Source: CAIMZW01 sp037130455
Lineage (GTDB): Bacteria; Actinomycetota; Actinomycetes; Nanopelagicales; Nanopelagicaceae
Direction of reading: 5' to 3'
Assembly (NCBI GenBank): GCA_037130455.1
Contig: JBAXSZ010000010.1
Coordinates: 1-36,888, forward strand
Length of the DNA: 36,888 nt
Shown: positions 30,208 to 36,888 of the stretch, one piece after another
How positions within the stretch are numbered: the first letter of the stretch is position 1
Layout: every line of letters begins with the position of its first letter
Position numbers and translations under genes: made by a program
The notes under the pieces: model-generated
Databases searched by the model: none
What the model was told of the DNA's origin: nothing
The model's input: only the letters and a program-made list of their open reading frames with translations

Positions 30208-30884
30208 GCCTCGAATTTATAGCCTAAGCCTCGAACGGTCTGAATTGAGATCGGATTAGCAGGATCAACTTCAATGCGTGCGCGCAAGCGCTTGACATGA
30301 ACATCCAAGGTTTTGGTATCGCCAAAATAATCGCTACCCCATACTCGGTCGATCAATTGTGATCTGGTTAGTACTCGGCCGGAATTTCGGATGAGAAATT
30401 CCAATAATTCAAATTCTTTCAGCGGAAGATTTTGATTTGTGCCGTTGATCGAAACGGTGTGGCGATCTACATCCATTCGGACTGGACCTGCTGCCAAGAT
30501 TCCATCTGCTATCGAAACCTCTTCCCCCTGACGTCGTAGCACTGCACGAATTCGGGCAATCAACTCCCGAGAAGAATATGGCTTGGTTACATAATCATCG
30601 GCGCCCAATTCCAAACCAACGACTTTATCTACTTCGGTATCTTTTGCAGTAAGCATGATGACTGGGACATTGGAACGAGTTCGAAGTTGTCGGCAGACTT
30701 CGGTTCCAGGTAAGCCAGGAAGCATCAAATCTAGGAGCACTAAATCTGCGCCGTGCCGGTCAAACTCTTCAATTGCCGCGGGGCCACTGTCAGCCACAGA
30801 GACGTCGAAACCCTCTTTACCCAAGAGATAGGCCAAAGCATCCGAAAAAGATGCCTCATCTTCAACTACCAAAATCTTTGTCAT
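30204..30884 (-). CDS. regX3: OmpR/PhoB-family response regulator RegX3
   Basis: A 226-residue response regulator. The receiver domain has the acidic pocket E8/D9, phosphoacceptor Asp52 in LVLLDLMLPG, the Thr in MLTAKD and the Lys in VTKPYSS. Residues about 130-226 form a winged helix (LPLKEFELLEFLIRNSGRVLTRSQL, VHVKRLRARIE, IQTVRGLGYKF). It is the partner of SenX3, overlapping it by 4 bases, and in actinobacteria this pair governs the response to phosphate limitation. PHO-box-like sites ahead of ppk, the phosphonate-binding protein and the FAD gene are candidate targets in this window. Confidence 0.93.
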   Translation of the reverse strand: MTKILVVEDEASFSDALAYLLGKEGFDVSVADSGPAAIEEFDRHGADLVLLDLMLPGLPGTEVCRQLRTRSNVPVIMLTAKDTEVDKVVGLELGADDYVTKPYSSRELIARIRAVLRRQGEEVSIADGILAAGPVRMDVDRHTVSINGTNQNLPLKEFELLEFLIRNSGRVLTRSQLIDRVWGSDYFGDTKTLDVHVKRLRARIEVDPANPISIQTVRGLGYKFEA

Positions 30885-31990
30885 TGCTCTGCCTCCACGG
30901 CTGTTGTTGAAGAATTCATTCCATTTTCTTGCATGTGCGGCAGTCGAATTGTGAAGGTACTACCCGAACCTTCCATACTCCAAACAGATACATCGCCACC
31001 GTGATTGGAAACTACATGCTTAACAATTGATAGTCCTAAGCCAGTGCCTCCAGTGAGCCGTGACCTAGCTGGATCGACTCGATAAAAACGTTCAAATATT
31101 CTCTGTAAATCAGTTTCTGGAATTCCAATACCTTGATCGGAAATAGAAATTTCACAAAGGTCTCCACTATTTCTGACAGCCACAGCGACTCGGGTTCCAT
31201 TGGGACTGTAATTAATAGCATTCTCGATTAAGTTATGAACGGCCATGAGAATTTGACTTCGATCCCCTTGAATTTTGGCTTCAACCTGAGATGAATAAAC
31301 AATTGCAATTTCGCGCGCGCCCGACGTAAGCCGAGATTGATCGATCGCTTCTTGGACCACATCTGAAATCTCAAAAGTTTTTGCATCCTTTAATGGATCA
31401 TCGTCTTGCAATCTAGAAAGGTCGATAATCTCCTGGACTAAATCGGTCAATCGTTTTGCTTCGGTCTGCATCCGAGTTGCAAAACGAGTAATCGCAACCG
31501 GATCATCGCTAGCTCCCAAAACCGCTTCACTCAATATGGACAGAGCACCGATGGGGGTTTTGAGTTCATGAGAAATATTGGCGACGAAGTCCCTGCGGAT
31601 CGAGTCGAGTCTTCGCATTTCGCTATCATCAAAAATAAGGATGACGACCAAACCTTCGTTCCCAATCGGGGCGACTCGCACTAACAAATCGTGAGTTCCG
31701 GCCCCGATAGGCCCGCGAGGTAGTTCCATAGTATTTTCTTGCTTTGAACCAGAACGTCGCACCGCTCTGACCAGCATCAATAGTGGCTCGTTGAGCAACC
31801 GCGCATCTCGGACGATATTGAATGTATTTATTCCGCCAGAGGCATAAACCACACTCTCGCCTGGCGCCAACACGATGGTTTCGGCATCGACAATTTGAAG
31901 TGAATCCTTGAGCTCTTGGGACAGGCTTGCGGGAGTCGGCACACCAATAACCTCTACCTCTGAGGAAATCTTCTTTCGGACCCACGCCAC
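30881..31990 (-). CDS. senX3: Sensor histidine kinase SenX3-like, lacking membrane segments
   Basis: A 369-residue kinase. Residues about 35-125 form a degenerate PAS-like domain. The dimerisation box is RRDFVANISHELKTP with His141. The ATP-binding domain has NLIENAINYSPNG (N box), ISDQGIGIP (G1) and GTGLGLSIVKHV (G2). SenX3 usually begins with two membrane segments. Here the N-terminus (MAWVRKKISSEVEVIG) is polar, and the in-frame sequence upstream reaches a stop with no hydrophobic stretch, so the kinase seems soluble. GTG 31990 is taken as start; GTG near 31945 with GAGG upstream is an alternative. Phosphate status would then have to be read through PhoU (divergent) or another partner (inference). 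Confidence 0.88.
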   Translation of the reverse strand: MAWVRKKISSEVEVIGVPTPASLSQELKDSLQIVDAETIVLAPGESVVYASGGINTFNIVRDARLLNEPLLMLVRAVRRSGSKQENTMELPRGPIGAGTHDLLVRVAPIGNEGLVVILIFDDSEMRRLDSIRRDFVANISHELKTPIGALSILSEAVLGASDDPVAITRFATRMQTEAKRLTDLVQEIIDLSRLQDDDPLKDAKTFEISDVVQEAIDQSRLTSGAREIAIVYSSQVEAKIQGDRSQILMAVHNLIENAINYSPNGTRVAVAVRNSGDLCEISISDQGIGIPETDLQRIFERFYRVDPARSRLTGGTGLGLSIVKHVVSNHGGDVSVWSMEGSGSTFTIRLPHMQENGMNSSTTAVEAEQ

Positions 31991-32040
31991 CCCCTTATCG
32001 TAGGAGTACCCATACCTCAGGTCCTGCGAAAGGAGGTTTT

Positions 32041-32151
32041 ATGCGGGAAATTACTCCAAACTTTGCTTTCTGTTTGAGAGCCGTTAACCCTGGAACCCAA
32101 ATTCGACGCTGCGAACCATTATCGTACGCTTATGCGCGATCAATATCATGA
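32041..32151 (+). CDS. Possible 36-residue upstream ORF overlapping phoU
   Basis: ATG 32041 has AAAGGAGG 4 bases ahead, the best ribosome-binding site in this region, whereas the phoU ATG has none. The ORF (begins MREITPNFAF) ends at TGA 32149-32151, 20 bases inside phoU in another frame. It could be a leader peptide that carries ribosomes to phoU by coupling. No similarity is recognised and short ORFs arise by chance. Confidence 0.35.
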   Translation: MREITPNFAFCLRAVNPGTQIRRCEPLSYAYARSIS

Positions 32152-32785
32152 AGAGCTAGATTCAATGCGGACCAGCCTCCTGCTCATGGCGGGATTGGTA
32201 AAGGACTCCATTTCTAAGGCGACCTTGGCCCTTCTGACCTGTGATTTGAGTTTGGCCGAGCAAGTCATCGCCGAAGACAATGTCATCGACACCATCCAGC
32301 ATGACCTCGATGCCCGCGGCGTGAACTTGATGGCTCGCCAGCAACCAGTTGCCTCAGACCTTCGAACCCTGGTTACTGGATTTCGAATGAGCGCCGATCT
32401 TGAACGCATGGGAGACCTTGCCAATCACATCGCAAAATTAGCCAGAATGCGTTTCCCTGGTTGTGCTGTGCCGTCAGAATTAATTCCCACCATTGAAGAG
32501 ATGGGCCGAACCGCTGTCCTCATTATCGACAAGATGGCCTCAGTTATCGAACATCGCGACATCGTTCGCGCGCTAGAGATTGAAACCGATGATGATCAGA
32601 TGGATATCTTGCACCGGAAAATTATTTCAACCCTTCTCGCAGATGACTGGGCTTATGGCGTTGAAACTGCGATCGACATGACATTGCTTGCACGTTACTA
32701 CGAGCGTTGTGCCGACCATGCGGTCTCAATTGCCCGCAGGGTCTACTTCTTAGTTACTGGAGAATACGCTTCGCCAAAAGCTTAA
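32132..32785 (+). CDS. phoU: PhoU-family phosphate signalling regulator
   Basis: A 217-residue protein with two PhoU repeats, each with a metal-binding helix motif: DLERMGDLANHIAKLAR in the first and YYERCADHAVSIARRV in the second. PhoU links the Pst transporter to the phosphate sensor kinase and normally keeps it inactive when phosphate is plentiful. No pst genes are in the window. It is divergent from senX3 (141-base gap), as in several actinobacteria, and converges on gpmA with 2 bases between stops. It lacks a Shine-Dalgarno, so it is either leaderless or coupled to the ORF at 32041-32151. Confidence 0.93.
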   Translation: MRDQYHEELDSMRTSLLLMAGLVKDSISKATLALLTCDLSLAEQVIAEDNVIDTIQHDLDARGVNLMARQQPVASDLRTLVTGFRMSADLERMGDLANHIAKLARMRFPGCAVPSELIPTIEEMGRTAVLIIDKMASVIEHRDIVRALEIETDDDQMDILHRKIISTLLADDWAYGVETAIDMTLLARYYERCADHAVSIARRVYFLVTGEYASPKA

Positions 32786-32787
32786 CT

Positions 32788-33534
32788 TTATTTCTTTCCT
32801 TGATTGGCAACTGCTTCAATTGCAGATTTAGCCGCTTCCGGATCTAAATAGAGTCCACCTTTTTTCATAGGTGTGTAATCATCATTGAGCTCGTACAGCA
32901 ACGGAATCCCTGTTGGAATATTTAGTCCGGCAATATCTTCATCCGAAATTCCATCTAGGTGTTTCACTAATGCCCGAAGCGAATTTCCATGTGCCGTCAC
33001 TAAAACAGTCTTACCGGAATCTAAGTCAGGAATAATGGAACTTTCCCAATAGGGAAGCATCCGAATAATCACATCTTTAAGACATTCTGTTCGAGGTAAG
33101 TGTGATCCCAATTCCGCATATCGAGGATCTCCAAATTGGCTAAACTCATTTGTGTCATCCATTGGTGGAGGTGGCACATCAAAGGAGCGCCGCCACAACA
33201 TGAACTGTTCCTCGCCGTAAGCTTCTAGCGTTGCTTTTTTATCTTTACCTTGCAGAGCACCATAATGCCGCTCATTTAAGCGCCAATCTCGACGAACCGG
33301 AATCCAATGCCGATCAGCAACATCGAGCGCAATCTGAGCCGTGTGGATCGCCCGTCGCAACAGGGAGGTATGTAACACATCAGGCAGTAGACCATTTTCT
33401 TTCAATAATTGGCCACCGCGCTTGGCTTCGGCTTCACCCTTTTCCGATAAGCGAACATCTACCCAACCGGTAAAGAGGTTCTTTGCGTTCCATTCACTCT
33501 CACCATGGCGGAGCAAGATCAATGTCTTTGTCAT
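32788..33534 (-). CDS. gpmA: 2,3-bisphosphoglycerate-dependent phosphoglycerate mutase
   Basis: A 248-residue enzyme of glycolysis and gluconeogenesis that interconverts 3- and 2-phosphoglycerate. The LLRHGESEWNAKNLFTGWVD signature carries the phosphorylated His10. RRAIHTAQIAL, ERHYGALQGKDK and VTAHGNSLRALVKHLDGIS follow. Length is normal. It lies 9 bases after the YbjN-like gene. The order mshA-ybjN-(one gene)-gpm-senX3-regX3 is also found in mycobacteria. Confidence 0.96.
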   Translation of the reverse strand: MTKTLILLRHGESEWNAKNLFTGWVDVRLSEKGEAEAKRGGQLLKENGLLPDVLHTSLLRRAIHTAQIALDVADRHWIPVRRDWRLNERHYGALQGKDKKATLEAYGEEQFMLWRRSFDVPPPPMDDTNEFSQFGDPRYAELGSHLPRTECLKDVIIRMLPYWESSIIPDLDSGKTVLVTAHGNSLRALVKHLDGISDEDIAGLNIPTGIPLLYELNDDYTPMKKGGLYLDPEAAKSAIEAVANQGKK

Positions 33535-33543
33535 GCCAGAAGT

Positions 33544-34023
33544 TTACTTAATCAAATGCTCGAACGCCGCCAGATTGGCAAGGGATTCGCCTCGAGAGAC
33601 TCGCCACGCCCATTCCCGCCTGATCGCCGAAGCGAAACCTAACTCCAATAAGGGGTTAAAGGAACTATCCGAATATTGCAATACTGAACCGAGTATCCGA
33701 TCCAATTCTTGTTCCGACAATGCGGTTAACGGCAACCTACCCACTAAATAGATATCGCCGAGTTCATTGATGGCAAAAGCCACTGAATACATGGATGCGT
33801 TCTTTTCCAGCAGCCATTCGTGAACTTGTGCAGTATTTTCATCAGGCTTTCGAATCACAAAGGCGTTAATACTTAAAGCATGATCGCCAACTACCAAAGC
33901 GCAATGAGTCTGAAGCTTTTTCTCGCCGGGCAATGTGAGTAAGAAAGTTTTTTCATCAGGTTTTTCAAAATCTAGATCATGTGAATCAAGGAACTCATCA
34001 ATGACTGCAAGTGGGGAGATCAC
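33544..34023 (-). CDS. YbjN-domain protein
   Basis: A 159-residue protein with a YbjN/bacterial sensory-transduction-like fold related to type III chaperones, as in mycobacterial Rv0487. Landmarks are LSINAFVIRKPDENTAQVHEWLLEKN, YSVAFAINELGDIYLVGRLPL and LDRILGSVLQYSD. No enzymatic motif, membrane segment or signal peptide is visible. The role is unknown. It sits between mshA and gpmA with gaps of 4 and 9 bases, so the three are probably one transcript. Confidence 0.85.
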   Translation of the reverse strand: MISPLAVIDEFLDSHDLDFEKPDEKTFLLTLPGEKKLQTHCALVVGDHALSINAFVIRKPDENTAQVHEWLLEKNASMYSVAFAINELGDIYLVGRLPLTALSEQELDRILGSVLQYSDSSFNPLLELGFASAIRREWAWRVSRGESLANLAAFEHLIK

Positions 34024-34027
34024 AAAA

Positions 34028-35296
34028 CTACTGTGCCAACCATAAAGACTGAGTTTTCGGTTGCGAAATCACGTGATCATAAACTTCAAGTGTTCGACGA
34101 GCAGTTGTTTCCCACCCAAAGTGCGAAGCGTGATCTACCGCTCCAATGGATAATAAAATTCTTCGTTGCGGTTCGGCAATAAGTCTGGAGATAACGGACG
34201 ACCACGCTTTGGGATCATGCCCATCAACCAAAGACCCCGAAATTCCATCAGCAACTGCAGTGCGAAGCCCGCCAACCGCGGTGGCTACAACTGGAGTGCC
34301 ACAAGCCTGTGCTTCCAAGGCGACCAATCCGAAGCTTTCGCTATAACTAGGAACGCAGACCAGATCTGAGGCGCGGTACCAATCGGGAAGTTCAGTTCGC
34401 AATACTGGTGGTTTGAAATGCACGATATCTTCAACGCCTAAGAACTTCGCCATCATACGTAATCGTTCAGGCTCGTTTGATTTGTTTCCGGAGGCGCCAC
34501 CGATAATCACCAAAGCCAATTTGGCGCGTAGGTGCGGAGTGTGGGAAACCATTTCGGCGATTGCACGAACTAAAACTTCAGGTCCCTTATGCGGTTGAAT
34601 CCGCCCCACAAAAGTAAGCAGTATTGCATCAGGTGCAATATTGAGCGCTACTCGCGCCGCAGCTCGCCCTTTGCCAGGAGTGAATCGTTCCAAATCAACG
34701 CCGGGTGTGACCACGTAAACATTGTCGGGACAAGCATCGTAAAGAGAGACCAAACTTGCTGCTTCGGCATCGGTATTGGCGATCAAGGCGCTTGCGGCTT
34801 TCACTACTTGTTCTTCGCCGATTGCTCGGGTGGTTGGCTCTGGTGCTTCGCCCTCAGCCAACGCCAAATTTTTCACCTTTGCCATTGTGTGCATTGTGTG
34901 GACCAACGGAATTCCAGTTCGTTCGCTGATCATCCAACCCAACTGACCGCTGAGCCAATAATGGGAATGAATGACATCGTAATAATCGGCGGCAAAACGA
35001 GATTGCAAATGCATGAAACTAGATGTGAGTGCACACAACTGTGAAGGAAGTTCCTCTTTGGAAAGTCCTTCGTACGGCCCCGCTTCTAGGTGGCGAACCG
35101 TCACACCATCGGCAATCTGCACGGACTCCGCAAGGTCGCTCTGTGTGGCGCGGGTAAAAATATCTACTTCAATGCCGGCCGCTGCCATTTTCATGGCGCT
35201 CTCCACCACATAAATATTCATACCGCCAGCATCGCCAATTCCGGCCTGCTCTAATGGAGAGGTATGAACCATCAAAGTGGCTACGCGGGCGGTCAT
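34028..35296 (-). CDS. mshA: D-inositol-3-phosphate glycosyltransferase MshA
   Basis: A 422-residue GT-B glycosyltransferase of family GT4. The N-terminal acceptor domain has HTSPLEQAGIGDAGGMNIYV, the diagnostic MshA loop. The C-terminal nucleotide-sugar domain has FVGRIQPHKGPEVLVRA and the E-x7-E segment SYSESFGLVALEAQACGTPVV. It joins N-acetylglucosamine from UDP-GlcNAc to inositol 3-phosphate, the first step of mycothiol synthesis, and so marks the organism as actinobacterial. ATG 35296 starts the gene; no strong Shine-Dalgarno is seen. It heads the mshA-ybjN-gpmA unit. Confidence 0.94.
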   Translation of the reverse strand: MTARVATLMVHTSPLEQAGIGDAGGMNIYVVESAMKMAAAGIEVDIFTRATQSDLAESVQIADGVTVRHLEAGPYEGLSKEELPSQLCALTSSFMHLQSRFAADYYDVIHSHYWLSGQLGWMISERTGIPLVHTMHTMAKVKNLALAEGEAPEPTTRAIGEEQVVKAASALIANTDAEAASLVSLYDACPDNVYVVTPGVDLERFTPGKGRAAARVALNIAPDAILLTFVGRIQPHKGPEVLVRAIAEMVSHTPHLRAKLALVIIGGASGNKSNEPERLRMMAKFLGVEDIVHFKPPVLRTELPDWYRASDLVCVPSYSESFGLVALEAQACGTPVVATAVGGLRTAVADGISGSLVDGHDPKAWSSVISRLIAEPQRRILLSIGAVDHASHFGWETTARRTLEVYDHVISQPKTQSLWLAQ

Positions 35297-35354
35297 GTAC
35301 GAAAGTCTAGACCGCCTTGGGAAGTACCGCGAAAGAACTTAGCGATTGCCTGAG

Positions 35355-36299
35355 TTATGCAATCAGCGCCCTAATCGACCCGACTGGTTCGCCACCACCG
35401 AGGATGGTGACTCCTTCATCCAAGGAATCAATCCCCCACTCTTTAAAAGCAGCTTGGACTATGGGACCGAAGGCTCGATTACTGCCATCAACGATTTTGA
35501 AGACCAAGGTTCGACCATCGGGCAATGTCGCCACTTCTACCGCCTCTGCGCCTTCCTTCATGAAGAGCCCTGGGATCGCCCGCATTAGCCGGGTAGTCAA
35601 TCGACCCTCGCCGGCGACTAGCAACGGGTTAGCCCGACAAGCGCCCATAATCTCTTGATAAATCGGATCATCCGAAATTGTCATGGTACGAAATGCGCGT
35701 GCTAAGCCCAGCGTAGATGTTGCGAAAAGTGGTGCACCGCAACCATCTACCGTTGTAGCAAAAACACTTTCTTCCGTTAACGCTTCAAATTCGGCTTTAA
35801 TAGCGATCTGCAATGGGTGATCAGGTGACCGATAACTCTCCAGATCCCAACCATTGATGACGCAGGTTCTCAGCATTCCGGCGTGCTTGCCGCTGCAGTT
35901 TTGCGCAAGCCTGGTTGGCTCGCCCCAATTCTTCCGTTCCTCTTCAGCCAATGGCTTGTCGGGAGTATTTCGAAGCGCACTTTCATCCAAACCAGAATCA
36001 GTCAACATGGATTTAGCAACGCTTTGGTGCAACGCAGTTCCAGAATGACTGGCACAAATAAGAGCTAACTGTTCTGGGGTTACTTTTAATCCGGAGCGAA
36101 GCATTCCTGCTGCTTGCATAGCTTTCAAAGAAGAACGACCATACATCGGAAGTTCAATGGCACCTTTTTGCAAATGGATAGAGCCATCTGCATTGAGCAT
36201 CACTAAGTGACCTGAATGCAGTGACTCCACCATTCCGTGCCGAACAACTTCCGCCAAAATTTCACCTTGTGTACGCGATTGATAAAAGTTAAAACTCAT
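35355..36299 (-). CDS. L-asparaginase II (COG4448 family)
   Basis: A 314-residue member of the asparaginase II family (PF06089), unrelated in sequence to the classical AnsA/AnsB enzymes. Landmarks are AEVVRHGMVESLHSGH, PMYGRSSLKAMQA, LALICASHSGT, NCSGKHAGML and DGCGAPLFA, with the serine-lysine pair of this family in RSSLK. It should hydrolyse asparagine to aspartate and ammonia, useful for nitrogen scavenging. ATG 36299 is chosen because it shares one base with the upstream stop (TAATG); a longer start at 36332 lies inside the nitrobindin-like gene. Confidence 0.9.
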   Translation of the reverse strand: MSFNFYQSRTQGEILAEVVRHGMVESLHSGHLVMLNADGSIHLQKGAIELPMYGRSSLKAMQAAGMLRSGLKVTPEQLALICASHSGTALHQSVAKSMLTDSGLDESALRNTPDKPLAEEERKNWGEPTRLAQNCSGKHAGMLRTCVINGWDLESYRSPDHPLQIAIKAEFEALTEESVFATTVDGCGAPLFATSTLGLARAFRTMTISDDPIYQEIMGACRANPLLVAGEGRLTTRLMRAIPGLFMKEGAEAVEVATLPDGRTLVFKIVDGSNRAFGPIVQAAFKEWGIDSLDEGVTILGGGEPVGSIRALIA

Positions 36300-36802
36300 T
36301 AAATATTCACTTGCCGTTCCAGCGATGACCACGTGTGAGATTGAAGTTCGTGACCATTTGTCGCCATGTCGTAGGAGGTAAAGAGTTGACCGTCAACCAA
36401 ACCATACAGGCGAGCGCCATCTTCCACACTTTTTGCAGATGGCGCGGAATAGGCTCCATCCCAAGCCAATTGAATCTTTGCAGGTTGAAAGACACCTACC
36501 CAGCCTTCGGTAATTCCAGTGTTATGGGCAATGACAACTTCTAAAACATTGTTCGGCTTAACTCGCCAGAATCCAACTTCAATCGCGGATAAACGAATCA
36601 CCTGATTGTTCTCGTCAATCAATTTTGTTTTCGATGAATATTGCAAGAACGGCCGGCCGTCATGACTAAAGGTGATTTCTTGCTCGAAGGAGAATGGCTC
36701 AATCCCGGGATAATCACCATGTCCGGTTCCGCCCCATGTTCCAACCAACCAAGCTAGTGGATTGAGATCTGGGTGTAGACCTTCAGGAATAGTAAATGCC
36801 AT
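36299..36802 (-). CDS. Nitrobindin-like heme-binding beta-barrel protein
   Basis: A 167-residue FABP-like ten-stranded barrel. WLVGTWGGTGHGDYPGI is the GxWxGxG signature of nitrobindin/THAP4-like proteins, and ELQSHTWSSLERQ near the C-terminus holds the histidine expected to bind heme. Family members in mycobacteria and animals are peroxynitrite isomerases/scavengers. No signal peptide is present. It is translationally linked to the asparaginase gene by a one-base overlap, though I see no functional link. Confidence 0.85.
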   Translation of the reverse strand: MAFTIPEGLHPDLNPLAWLVGTWGGTGHGDYPGIEPFSFEQEITFSHDGRPFLQYSSKTKLIDENNQVIRLSAIEVGFWRVKPNNVLEVVIAHNTGITEGWVGVFQPAKIQLAWDGAYSAPSAKSVEDGARLYGLVDGQLFTSYDMATNGHELQSHTWSSLERQVNI

Positions 36803-36805
36803 CGT

Positions 36806-36888
36806 TTAACTCCCTTTGTTTCGCTTAATTTCTGCATCTTCGCGCCAGGTTTTGATAGCGCCATAACTGCCCCATCCGATCAATCCCA
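36806..36888 (-). CDS. Partial gene, C-terminal end only
   Basis: On the minus strand an open frame runs from the window edge to TAA at 36808-36806. The 27 visible codons read GLIGWGSYGAIKTWREDAEI and end NKGS. This looks like the basic/acidic tail after a small membrane segment, but the family cannot be named. It ends 3 bases before the nitrobindin-like start, consistent with one transcript. Confidence 0.5.
   Translation of the reverse strand, partial: GLIGWGSYGAIKTWREDAEIKRNKGS

Noticed and set aside
34589..35044. A 151-codon plus-strand frame opposite mshA, rich in cysteine and histidine
   Set aside because: It is antisense to the conserved MshA core, with no start context, so it is a shadow.
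1..36888. CRISPR array, insertion sequence, prophage or integron
   Set aside because: No regularly spaced repeats, transposase, integrase or phage genes were seen, and genes are packed with housekeeping functions throughout.

Overview
The window looks like chromosome from a low-GC actinobacterium (by eye mid-40s % GC). The actinobacterial assignment rests on MshA (mycothiol synthesis), CarD, a SenX3/RegX3/PhoU set, a Nudix plus histidine-phosphatase MutT1 next to Ppk, an LpqE-like lipoprotein beside CarD, and gene orders known from mycobacteria (mshA-ybjN-gpm-senX3-regX3; ispF-cysS-rlmB; mutT1-ppk). Low GC, very tight packing, many 1-4 base gene overlaps and TTG/GTG starts fit a streamlined freshwater lineage such as Nanopelagicales (acI). 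That placement is inference. I see no phage, transposon, CRISPR array or integration scar.

Layout. (1) 73-9063, minus strand: a putative organophosphonate locus with an ABC importer (binding protein, two permeases, ATPase), a phosphonatase-like HAD hydrolase, a DAO-type FAD oxidoreductase, a metallophosphoesterase and, upstream, a nitronate-monooxygenase-like flavoprotein. There is no PhnW transaminase; the FAD enzyme probably supplies the aldehyde. (2) 9278-13363: tRNA-Thr(UGU), then polyphosphate and nucleotide-pool genes (ppx, mutT1, ppk). (3) 13433-17196, minus strand: SGNH hydrolase, rlmB, cysS, ispF, HPr, all overlapping. (4) 17278-26999, plus strand: E1alpha, E1beta and E2 of a 2-oxoacid dehydrogenase, PTS enzyme I, a SorC regulator, GutM, a glucitol-type PTS with a split and reordered SrlE, and a SAF-domain oxidoreductase of the DRL (DXR-like) family. 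(5) 26996-29572: a small unknown gene, a canonical IspD with a coupled zinc-ribbon protein, a degenerate second IspD homologue in the usual IspD position beside CarD, and CarD. (6) 29716-35296: lipoprotein, RegX3, a SenX3 with no visible membrane segment, PhoU, phosphoglycerate mutase, YbjN, MshA. (7) 35355-36888: asparaginase II, nitrobindin-like protein and the tail of one more gene.

Two themes link the regions. First, phosphate: the RegX3/SenX3/PhoU system is in the same window as three sites I read as PHO-box-like 11-bp direct repeats, ahead of the phosphonate-binding protein (with a well placed -10), the FAD oxidoreductase and ppk. Second, polyol uptake and isoprenoid precursors: HPr, enzyme I and a glucitol-type PTS stand with a DRL-like oxidoreductase, IspD and IspF, which raises the possibility that the imported polyol phosphate, or the DRL product, feeds the methylerythritol phosphate pathway.

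The only stretch over 300 bases without a protein gene is 9064-9463. It holds the tRNA, an 18-bp perfect inverted repeat and little else that I can identify.
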